Positions 1-12,100 of a stretch of DNA of 64,000 nt are shown in pieces. The notes below the pieces were generated by a model. That model saw nothing but the letters and a program-made list of their open reading frames with translations. It did no database searches and was not told the origin of the DNA. Position numbers and translations under genes: made by a program. This DNA is from Branchiostoma floridae. Lineage: Eukaryota; Chordata; Leptocardii; Amphioxiformes; Branchiostomatidae. Where the stretch lies: contig NC_049979.1 of the NCBI RefSeq assembly GCF_000003815.2, positions 7,730,217 to 7,794,216 of the forward strand, in the 5' to 3' direction. Numbering within the stretch: the first letter of the stretch is position 1; each line of letters opens with the position of its first letter.

Positions 1-196
1 GAGGATGTGCGGAACTATGTGGAGACATTGGTTGGCAATGCAGTAAGAAACCTGGAAGCAGAGGTTGCAGCAAGACACAGGCAGATACAGGAAAGTGGGG
101 AGGGGCAGGAGCTGACCGAAACTGGCGAGGCGGGGGAGAAGTTACAGGGGGAGGAAGAGGAGGAGCAGGTGGTAATGGAAGAGTCATCGAGTGAAG
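1..196 (+). CDS. CNST: Consortin-like exon (partial at window edge)
   Basis: The frame is open from base 1 and acidic at its end (EEEEEQVVMEESSSE). It ends before GTTGGT. Its phase-1 base G joins AT of the next exon to make an Asp codon, giving SSSEDESLPELS. The first base of the window is already inside coding sequence, so no start codon can be assigned. Confidence 0.75.
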
Positions 197-3100
197 GTTG
201 GTCGACTCTTCTTCCTCTTTGTTTATTTGTTTGTTTGAACCTTTGTTTATTCATGAAAGCTCAAATCGGCCTGCAGGCCGCTTTTCATTGATTGAGGTCA
301 TGAGGGAAGAGGCAAGGGTCAGACAACGTATATACAGTTTACATCATTAAAAGTCCTAATGAGTCTTATAAGTCTATAGACACAATTTTGCATACATGGT
401 ACAAGATACATAATAACGAGAGACATAATTTGAGTCCATTTGAGGCAACCACCTTCAACATTCTGAAGATTCTATCGCCTTTAGTTTTGTGGAGCATTCT
501 AAAAAGGGTGGTTATGTCTGATAGTGTCAGAGATATTTTAGGCATATTTGAATCATGAAGATGTCCAAGGTGTGATTTCACGTACAGCCAGTGTTGAAGA
601 TAACCCAGCATTCAAATTTCATACAATGAAATCAACTTGGCAACATGTATAGGATATGATATTGAAAAACTTTTCGTCTTACTCTTTTCTAATGGCACCC
701 ATTTGTAAATTGGTATTTCACTGCCAAGGTCTTAAGTATCAGTTCAGTTCAGGTCATCCTCATACGAGGTGCCATTAACAATGTCTAACCATGCATTTCT
801 ATCAAGTATGCTTACCTTTATAATTGGGTTACATTATGGTTTAGGAATATCATAATTCAAAATTAACACAACTGATTCACGATTTTACAGATGAATCGCT
901 CCCTGAGCTTTCGATGGAGCTGGATGGCCCAAGGCGCGACGCCCTGTTTGAGAAAGGCGTGCAGTACCAGAACCGTGGGCGTCTGGAGTACGCCCTGAAG
1001 TGTTACCTGGGGTGTCTGAGGGATCTGGACGAGACAGAAGGATTCAGCAAGTTACCTCAGTGTTTACATCAGGTGTGTGGGTCAGGGGGCAATGTTGTAA
1101 GGTGTAGAGGTAAGCTGCAGGGGTCAGAGGGCAATGTTGTAAGGGATAGAGGTAAGCCTCAGGGGTCAGAGGGCATGGGGCAATGTTGTAAGGGATAGAG
1201 GTAAGCTACAGGGGTCAGGGGAAAAGGATGGCCCTTCTTGTGCAATTTCTTGTGGCCCTGCAGCTTTAACTTAGCAGTGTGCCAGTGTCACTTTAAAACA
1301 GTCCCTGAGGCATTGGCCTGCCTGTAGTGTGGTGCTATATTTTACTGTAGCATCTGCCCAATTCTTGCCCAAGGTATACTATGATCTATGCTGCTCAGTC
1401 TTTTGCATCTGCATCTATTGCAATAATGGGTTCAGAGCCTAAATTGCTTGGGGTGTACATGCAAATGGTGAGATGTATAATCCAAATGGCCAAGCAGCAT
1501 AGGGGTGTCAATTTTGTGGTCTTGATGAAACTACCTTGACTTAATATTTGCTTAGTGTATCCTATACAAATGTGACCCCACTAAACACTGATACAGATTC
1601 ATACTGATGAAAGAAAGTCATTATCACTGAAACGTGGAATCAGGGGGTTGGAAGTTTGCAGTACAGCAAAATGTTTGCAGTCCTCACAAGGTATGTAGGA
1701 ATGGATAAAAATCATGGCATACATTGGACTATGGTACATATCCTTGTAATAGTACATTGCTTTTATGCAAGACTGACCAACTTCGATTGTTTTCTCTTAT
1801 GCTTTTCCTAAGTATTTCTGCTCTGTGTGTGGGATTTAACTGGCCTGGATACCATCCGATTTCTACCGGGGCTCCTTACACTTGCTACCTTAAAAAATAC
1901 TTACAAGTTGTTTATTTTTTTAGGGTAGCGAGTGTAAGGAGCCCCAGTAGAAATTGGATGGTACCCAGGCTAGGATTTACCACTGCACAGGGAAATATTA
2001 CATCATACCTCAGTCATCTTGAGAGCTCTTGTAAATTATCCTTTACCCTTGAACTTTACCAACTAGGTTGTGGTTTCTCTACCTTATTAGCTTAAAATCC
2101 CTTCTGGATATAGGTAATGTAATGTAGACTTGTGTAAATGATGCTGGAAGCCTCCATAGTCTTCAAACTGAGGATGGGTGAAGGTGTAAATGATACAGTT
2201 CATGTTTCATCTGTTGTTCATTTCTGATGTGATTTCAGATAGCCGACACCTTCTACAGGAAGGAAGAATGTATCCTTTCACTGTAACTGATAATGTTCAT
2301 ACCGGGTACTTAGCATTCAGTACCGTATCATATCTCTGAAACAGTACAAGGTTGGCGCTATAAGTTAAACCCCTATATTCTGATACCCGTGTGTTCTGAT
2401 GCACCTTAACCCCAAACTAACTAACAGTGGCAGGGAGTTGAACGTTACTAAGAGTACAGATCCTAGTGTGATACAATCCTCACATAATATATTCTCTTTA
2501 ATTCCAAAAAATCACTTAGGTCAGTGCTAAGAGATGTCACCTAATGTAGCCAAGATCTGATGACAAAATTATTGAAAAGAATGTCGCCCAAACATGACCT
2601 CCTTGACCTGATGTGCAGATGACAAGGCCGTGCAGTTTATCCAGGCAGAGAAGATGTACTATGAGAACGCCCTCATCGATACCACCGAGCTGCAGAAAGC
2701 TCTCAGTATGTTATATACTGTTTTCAAGCTGTTTAGTGCCTTGATTTGTGTTGTTATGTTAAAGTTCTCGATGAACAGGTATCAACAGGTGTCATTTGAG
2801 AGACTTCCTAAAATCACAGGACAATCTTGAATCCCGTCATTGCTTTCTTACCATATCAGGTCACAGAGTACTTAACAGTACATAACAGTATTCAGGAATG
2901 ATGTTGATAATAACAGTCTACACCATGATGTTCTTGAAAATTATAAAAAATGTGCCTTCATGTAGTTATTTTTATTTTGTGTCTGTCATCTTTCTTTCTT
3001 TCTTTTCCCGAAGATGTCTCCCTTCTTTTGCTGTCACCTTTTCCAACCTGTCATAAGTTCTGTTCTCTTGGGTGTGTAATGCTGTCTGATGCAGTTTGCC

Positions 3101-6100
3101 TCTCAGCAGGAACATGGTAGGAAAGGTTGCAGTAAATACATGATATGGCAGGGGGCATTCTTGACCTTTGGCTATCCTTTTAGCTTTTGCTTGCTGTTTA
3201 ATGCATGTGATGTCAAGTTGTAAAGTAGTACATGTATTATGATATAAGCATCCTCAAGTTTTATGTAATAGTGTTCTATTTTCTGTCTATATTTGTGTTT
3301 GTGCTATATGGTTCAAATGGACATGGAAAGAAAACTTACTGTACGTTGTATTGTTATGTTGTGTTATGCATGTACTTTATGATGATTAATTAGTATCAAA
3401 AAAGGGTATAGTATGCTATACATGTAGCAAATACATGAGACAGACATTAGTTTGATATGTTATAAGTCAGAATGGCAATCTTATGATATTGTGCACATAT
3501 ATTTTGAAGATATGAATAAGAACAGTTGTTAGATGAATTGCTTGATCTACTTCAGCAGCAGAACTTAAGGTGGTATCTCACTGCACTTAGGGCATCGGTG
3601 CAGCACTGCAAGGTTTGAAAGATTACTCAACGAATTTCAAAGATAAAGAATGAATTTTCTTACATTTTGTGCATTTTGTTGTCTTTTAAGTCATACTTTT
3701 ACGTATTACGCATTATAAAAAAATTGGCGAATATAACACAACAGTGCCGCAGTGGTGCCTTAAGTGCAGAGAGATACCACCATAACATAAAACATAGTTA
3801 CATTATAACAATGATGAGTCTGAGAGTTGTGTACACTGCACACTCCACACTGTCTACATTCACACTGTTTTGCTTTCTGTTTGGATGATTTGTCCAAGCA
3901 TGTATTATGCCATAAGACTCTATATTACTCAGAGCTTAGCCTGCCCATGTTCATCTGACACTTCCCTATTCCTCCCAGGTGAAGCAACAAGAAGCGGGCA
4001 GGGTGACACAGGAACACCTGACCCCAGGGTGCTCAGGGCCATGGAGTTTGAGAACCTGGCACGAATGTGCGTCCAGCGGAAGAAGTGAGTCCATGTTTGC
4101 GCTTTCCAAACTCTCTTCTACAACATCAAATTACATACTCAGTATAACAGAATACTTCTTAACCACTCTCTTTTTGAGACAACCAGCTTCAACATCCTAA
4201 AGATTTTATTGCCTTTAGTTTTGTGGAACATTCTGAGAAAAGTGGTTATGTCAGAGACTTTTTTGGTTGGATTTGAATCATGAAGATGTCCAGGGTAGGA
4301 TTTCACATACAGCCAAGATTACTTTATTCTTAGTCCTAGTTATAAAAGTGCTGACTATCATCACTGAACCAGTTCCCATGGAAGCAGTAGCAAAACATTG
4401 TTTCTTTGTGCATAAACCTCAAAGCCTCCATCCCTGTTCCTACCCTTCTGCGTTCTGATGTGTCAGTACCTGCTCCATTGTTCAATACCCTTGAGTCCTT
4501 TCAATACATACAGCACTGTGATGGTTTGTTTTGGTTATTTAACCAAGAGGATTTAATCAGCTTTGATCACCAATTTGATTTCCATTTTGTTTCAGGCCTC
4601 AGTTGGCATTGGAGTACTGTGGCAAGGTTGGTAGCCTATTCCTGGATTCCATATATATATACATTTTGTATATGTGATAATGTTGGACATAACTGTAAGT
4701 TAGCACCCCTGTCACTCGAGATCTGTATGCAGTCCAGTTTGTTTTCAGTCCTTGAAACTCAGAACAAAGAAAACCATTCAGAGACCATAACATATTGCTG
4801 TTCCAAATCTTCTCACACATTGATTTCATATTTTTCAAACTTATTTATTCTTAGTGGATTTGATTACAAAAACAACCTGTAAAATGTTAGTCTCAGAATA
4901 TCTCTTCACTCACTAATAATATATTGGCTGGCTCCTAAAAGGAAGCGCCCAGCACTGTGCTCGTGTGAAAGTCCTTTACAAACTGCATAACTATATATAT
5001 GGGACTGTTGTACATGTACATGTCATCAACCGGAACTTGTCCTTTGCTCCCTGAGGTCGTTGGAGCAGCATGTATGGAATTGTTTATAGGAAGTTTGATT
5101 AGTTTTTACCTGACAGTGACACCATCCCCCTTCATTGACACAACTAAAACCAGAATCACAGGGTCTGATTTCCTATGTGACTGTTTTGTCACCCCTGTAG
5201 AGCTAATGACTCAATGCGGGAAGTAAATTGTTATTAGTTGTTTTTTTACAGCACCTGAGCAGATTATTTCTCTATCAAATAGATTAAACTCACCCTGTTG
5301 TACACAAGGGTACACTAACTCAGGTCAACTAGCAGTGTGATGCCTCATCACAGAATAAAGCTAGCTACATGTACATGTACATGTAATGCTAGTTCAACTT
5401 TATCTGGGGGTGTCCTATACCCGTTGTTTTTAAAGACGGGATAGTTAGGGACATGAAGTCGGCAGACAATGCTTTCAAATTGCAATACATAAAGATATTG
5501 CATTTTGATCTGTATCTATATAGCCGGTATAACCGCCGTTCGGCGTAACACACCAGCTTCGCAGGCATGCAGCGCGGCAGCAGCTGGTTATATTACACCG
5601 AACGACCCATCACACCTAGCTTTTGCACATCTATCTGCAAGCGTTCTTTAAAACTACCTAGAGAAGATGCCCTGTGATATACAAATGTAGTGACAGATAT
5701 AGGATAGCTGAATATTTGAAAATACATTTGTATTACGGTCTGATTTAACAACGGATATAGGTTACCCCACAAATACATGTAAAGGTGAACTAATGTTAGC
5801 TAGCTTCCTGATATGGTGAATATGCTTAGCATCGCCCACCTTGTAACAGTGTAGTTGTAGTGTTTTGATGATATTCCCCAACTGTTGCAACACTGTGTCA
5901 TCATTGCTACGTAGCAGTACAAACAGCTTTCAAATAATACTTACAAAGGTTTTCAGTAACAATCTCAACTATGTTGATAAACTGTCAACATAAGAAGATA
6001 AAATCGGTGGCTTCCTTAAAGTTTGAGCTTAGCTCTGCAATTTGCCTGACTCCTGTTGAAATTCAACAACTTTGCTTGATCAAAATCCTGATTGAACCTT

Positions 6101-9100
6101 ACAGTTACTGTAAGGTAACATGAAGTGAAAAAACAACACCATTTACTTAGATATTAAAATCAGTTTATTGCATTTTGTTATACTGGGCAGATACTGTACA
6201 TACTTTCATAGTAAACAAAGCAATATCTTGTCCGCCTCCAGTGTCGCTAGCCCACTTTTCTGTTGATGACGCCTCAGAATGACACAGAAAATCAGCCTTC
6301 CTTTTCTTAATCTGCCACATGTGAACAATTACTGTCCGTGCTGTAAATGTGATTACTATATGCCGCGATCACCGCTGCCCTTTTGTCCACACCATGTGCA
6401 CATATGGTGGCACAATGACAACACGGAGTGACAAATGACTAGCCCCATTCCATCCAGGGCCACTGTGAAACCCGCCTGATTTCCTCGGTGACCGGCGCGC
6501 TGCATGGGGTGGCTAATGACACCGGAAAGTGGTTTGATGTCATTTTTGGCACACAAAATGCAAGATTAAATCCATTCCCACCGCACATTCAGGTTGTATG
6601 TCAAAAGCTCGTTTGTCACCTCTACCCCCCTGCTGCGATGTTATGTCCGTATGATCAGGCAAACTGCACTACCACTCAGGTAGGGTTATCAGTCAGCACT
6701 TCCAGCAACAACCTGTTGGACGGACAATCAACTTTTAAGGCATCCCATATTTGGCCAAGTCAAGTACTGCCATTGGTACTTCCACTTTTTTGACTGAAGA
6801 TTGGTCATTGCTCAGAAAGTGCACCGATATGTCAATTTTTGACAGGGCCACAAAATGTAAAATGTAACAGTAGAGCGCAAAGCCATGTAGTTTATGTCTT
6901 TGTGTACAGTGAGGATGATTAAGACAAAACTCTGGAAACAGACTACAACTTCACTGTATAGATGGACAAAGTTTTCCAATAATAACACCATAAGCAATGA
7001 ATTTTTTATAGATATTTTTGGTCACACATTTAAAGTAAGGCTCTTATACCTTCATCATACTTTTTTGTGTGCAACTGAGGCTATTTGAGGACAAGTTTGG
7101 TATTAGACAAGTTTGCTAAATACTTCTAGCACCTCTAGGAAGGAAAGAAAAATAGCAAATCTTAAACTGGAGTGCCCGGTATTACCATGTACCAAACTAG
7201 TTTGTTTGTTTTGTTTATTGAGATAAACAAACTACTAGTAGCTTGATACAAACAAACAAACTAGTTTGGTACTAGTTTGGTACAAATCTTAAACTGGAGT
7301 ACCTGGTATTACCATGTACCAAACTAGTGATAAATGACACTGTACCCCACGGATTACGTCAGTTTCTACAAGTCATGATTTTGTCACAAAAGAGTGGACA
7401 ATGCACAGCAATCAGGGGGATGTGACATTAGTGCCGCTCCTGCGTGTGATTTCCTCAGTGACCAGCCCCTGCATGTGTGCTGGGGAGCTAATGGCACCAT
7501 CTGTACATGGTTTATAACCTGAGACACCTCCACTGCAGTCACAACCGTTCACAAGATTAGAGTTGCCCCGAGGTTCACCTCCCCACCATAACTCCTGGTG
7601 CACGGTGCGGTGTATCAGGTCACTGGCAGGATGGGGAAGGCAGATGAAGAAATTTATTGGTCCTCTTTTGCAGAGTCCAACCACATTTTTCTCAGACCTG
7701 AAATTTTTCCGTTTCTTGCTCTGAAGAATAATTGCTTGGGAAAAAATTGGGAACATAGACATTAACCTGGAGGCCACTAATTTTTTCACATAGTCAGGAC
7801 ATAACTGATGCTGTACAGCACCCTTAGATTGGCAAAGGTTAAGGTCTCCACTTCAACACTAAAACATCTTACAGCTAGCAGACAGCTGACATTTGTCCCT
7901 TATTTCCAGGACCCAGTCTCCAGGATTAGATTTTTTATTGACAGTTCTCAAGATTAATCATTTTATATTTTGGACATCAAAACACGACATAAAAGTTGGT
8001 TTGCACGGATGACCAAAGTTTTCAGCCGCTGCTGTCACTGCACTGCCAAGCCATCTGACTTTTTACCATGTCCCTTTGGATCAAATTTCTTGAGGTTTGA
8101 AATGAATCTTTTTAAATACCTTGTGAAATAAGACCTTAAAGCAACACAATGTTACATTCTACAAAATTTGATAGAAAATTTCTTGCAATTGGTTACATGC
8201 CATCCTGTTTACTTTAAGTTGTGATATTATTGTTGGAGTGTTCAATATACATACCATAAGCATTGTAGGCCTTTACTGGTAATCAATGCTAGAGCTAAAT
8301 CTTTTCCAAGAAGTCAACAGCTTGCTTATTCTGCTTTGGTGTGTAAGGTGTGGAACAGTAAATGAACAATTACAGTAAAGTACTACAGATATGTATCAGA
8401 ACCATTGCTGTCATGATCAATCTTGTAAAACGGTCACAATATCAACAGTGCTGACAGAATGCCATCCAAGTATATTATGACATTACTACTGTTATGATAT
8501 ACCTGGAATTTGAAGAGTAAAGCAGTCTTGTGACAGTGCATTGTATCATCTTTCTCTGAATTTTGTCATTTAAATGGTATGAAAAGATAGGAGATAATGA
8601 CCACACTACATGTTGTACGATCTCCAAGCAGATGTTGGGGTAGAAATGAGTTTTCTTAATAGTCAGGTTTTCTGACAGTCCGAAAAGTCTGCTGACACTG
8701 GACACAGGGAGGGGCACTTCTCTTGGGTGGAGGACTATAAGAAAAGCCGGCCAGTCAGTAACAATTTCCCATCCCATCATGTGTTTGGAGACATTTTTTT
8801 CAACTTGTGGATCATTAACTCAAAGAAGTTAAACACCAGCTCATGGATGTTTTTTGTAGACTTGTTGATTAGCTGTGCATCAGACCGGTGACGAATGGTG
8901 ACCTTCGCTTACTCTTCCATCTGTCAGCCTCTCTGCAAACAATCCAGACTGATGGACAATTTTCATGCTAATCTCATTCCACCACTGGCAGTGGATATCC
9001 TCATTTCATTTTAATTTCTGGAAATTTGATATATCTGGGGTGTTTGTGTGGGGAAATATGATTTAGCAGTGAGCAAACCACAAGTGCCTGAATCAAATTG

Positions 9101-12100
9101 AAAATGATTGCGCCATGTAGATTGGAAAATGGCGAATTATGTACTTGTGGAAAGTGTTGTGTCCAGTGGATGGGGGTGTGGCCAGTTTCTTTAGTTCACT
9201 ATATATAATCTGAAGCTAAAGACTCTCCAGTATGGGCTATGGACATTGATTTGGGATCAAATATTTTGTGATGATAAGTGGAGGGTTTGTCTGTAGTAGA
9301 ACGTGTTTCCTTGCATCAGCAGAACCGCTTCATTATAATGCTAACTTGCCTAACAAGATAACGGCAGGAAATCTAATTTGTCTCTGTGCCGAGGCTCTGG
9401 AGGATGATCGACCAAGGAAGCAACACTAGTGCCAGGATTCAATTGAAGCTGTTAGGGCTAGATTGGAAAATAGCAAATTACATTCCGCTGGGACACATAC
9501 TTGTGAAGTCAAGGAGAGGGTGTATGTAACTTTTCTAACTAACACTCTGGAGGGCAGGGGCAGGGACATATGAACATCCCTGCAATTCATCAAGTGTACC
9601 TGGATCCAACCAAAACTTGCCATGTCACAAATAAAGTACACTTTTTTTTAAATACTTGAGAATCTGTGCTTTGGTGAGGTTCCAATAAAGTGTTTTCCTC
9701 TAACAAGGCCATCTCTGTAATGTTACATACTTCTGTATGTATATTGTACATTTTGTATATATAACTATATGTATATGCTCATATGTATTTAATATAAACA
9801 TACAGATACCAATGTGTAATATACACAGATTTTTGACACTCAATCTGATGACATGAAGAGATGAAGATGTATAATTGAACTCCCATGTTACCTGATCAGA
9901 TGAGAGATAAATGGATGTAATGTATTGTGTAATGACTGTTTACATGTATGGTATGCGGTTGTATTTTCATTAGAGTAGACTGGTCTTTTTCCAAACCAAA
10001 ATGACCAAGTAATTTTGATGCGAGTCTTTCAGTGTCATGAGCAGTGGAGGCATCAAAGGGAACCTCAAAGTTCTCGTAAATTTCCAGTAAAATGTTGCAT
10101 TGATTGTGCTTCATAGCAAAGCTTTCTTTGCAAGATTTTCAACTTTCGTTTCACCTTATGATTAGAGACCAGTATGAAAATCATCATGAAGGATAGTTGT
10201 TGCTTTGTATGGTTGAGTAAGCTATTTTTTAAAATATATACAAATGTATGTCTACCCTGAGCTCAGCTTAGCAGCTGGGCTGACAGATTTTCATCTGCCA
10301 GGATGCTGTTGTACAGCACTGAGGGGAGTGCCAGAAGTAATGTCTGACTATTATCTAAAGTTGAGTAACTGTTGTATTGAGATTCATTTTCCCGTTCCTT
10401 TAGGCAGTGAAGGCATACCAGACAGTTCTGGGAGATGATCATCCTGCAACCACCCAGTGTCTGGACTATTTTACTGTCATCTATGCTGAAGCTGGCAGGA
10501 AAGAATACTCAGGTGACAGGGGTGCCTAAGCATTTGCACGAACCCTATGAAATTCGTACGAATATTATGTGATACACACGAATCACTATGCGAAAACGCA
10601 CGAATATTATGAAATTCGCACGAATCACTATGCGAAATCGTACGAATTTTATGAAATTCGCACGAATCACTATGTGACACACACGAGCCTTATGTGATTT
10701 GCACGATCCTTATGCAAAAACGGCGGCCGGGAGGAGGCATGATTTTGAGCGTTTCTACCCGAGATATTTATATTTCAAGGCATGGAATGGACATTTACCG
10801 TCGCAAAGATGTATTTGATAGCCTGTGAGCTACTGTTTAGCTTCATTTCGGCGTGTTACATCGTATTTTCAGTCGCCAAAGCGGCGAAGCCGCCATCTTG
10901 AAAATCCCGCTCCGTTTGTCACGTGACCCCGCCAGTGGTTGCGCAATTTCGCATAAGGATCGTGCAAATCACATAAGGCTCGTGTGTGTCACATAGTGAT
11001 TCGTGCGAATTTCATAAAATTCGTGCGATTTCGCATAGTGATTCGTGCGAATTTCATAATATTCGTGCGTTTTCGCATAGTGATTCGTGTGTATCACATA
11101 ATATTCGTACGAATTTCATAGGGATCGTGCAAATGCTTAGGCACCCCTGGGTGAGGTCATGGCAAATGACATGACAGTTTCTGGTGGCAGTTTACAGCAA
11201 CAACAAGATAACAAGATAGAATGGCAAGTTCTATTGATAGGCAGCGCGATCGAGTTTATGTGGACCATTTGCAGGGTTCACTATACTATGCAGTAAATAT
11301 GTGAACAAAGATCATTGTATACTGAAATCATGTGTAACTTATTGCTTGTGGTCAATTTATCAGCATTTTCTCTATACAGGTGGCCACCCCTCTAAAGTGG
11401 CCACCTGTCTATAATGGCCATTTTTGGCCAGTCCCTTGAGTGGCCGCTATATATAGACAGGTTTGACTGTACTCTCTCCTTTTTATGCCCTGCTGATTGC
11501 AGCCATTCTATAGAAATATAGACTAACTATATTCTTTTTATGCAGATGCCATGGGTCAGTTCCAGAGTGGACAGGAGGAGACCGAAGGACAGCTGGATGG
11601 TACTTCCACCCTACAGGAAGGCACAACAGACGTTCAGCAGAAAGAGGGAGCAACTGCGGTAGAGACGTCTGAGGTTAGGAGACGGGCACCAGGTCAGAAA
11701 TAAATCTCCCAACTTAAAAACAATCAAAGGCGTTAAGTGGCGATTTCCATCGTTCTTTGATTGTGACCGAATTGCAGTAGTTAACTGTGGACAAAGTTGT
11801 GTGTTGTATTGTTCTTTGTGTTTGAATGTCAGGTTCAGCTGAGAAGGAGGAGGTAGAAGAGGCTGGACAGGTCCATTCTGAGCAGGAGAGGGGGGTACAG
11901 GACATTCAGACACAGACTGGTAAGCCTGTATATGCAGAAAACTGAGGGGTGTGGTCTTTCTTCTGACCTTATTTGATATGGCATTGTGTATCTTTGACTG
12001 AGCAGTACTGGGAGTTTGTGGTTCCTTGTATAAAAATTCTAAATGTAGTGAAAAGTCAAGATGTTTTATGCATGGTATACATGAAGGTAGGTTCAAACTG

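Larger units (their letters stand above)
1073..2238 (+). other. Intron: minisatellite plus one MITE
   Basis: 1166 bp. It holds the donor-like minisatellite (1078-1219) and the palindromic MITE (1843-1980). Nothing else is identifiable. Confidence 0.7.
4627..10403 (+). other. 5.8-kb intron with regulatory-looking blocks and repeats
   Basis: Contains a fold-back at 5538-5603, a compound repeat at 7157-7328, a diverged duplicated block at 9082-9148/9427-9490, and high-complexity stretches around 6230-6560, 7420-7700 and 8600-9010 with embedded TAAT/ATTA and E-box motifs. No open frame has exon-like borders. The size and content contrast with the short neighbouring introns. Confidence 0.5.

Noticed and set aside
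10477-11174. Two similar His/Asp/Ser repeat frames on opposite strands
   Set aside because: Mirror-image translations of the two arms of one MITE.
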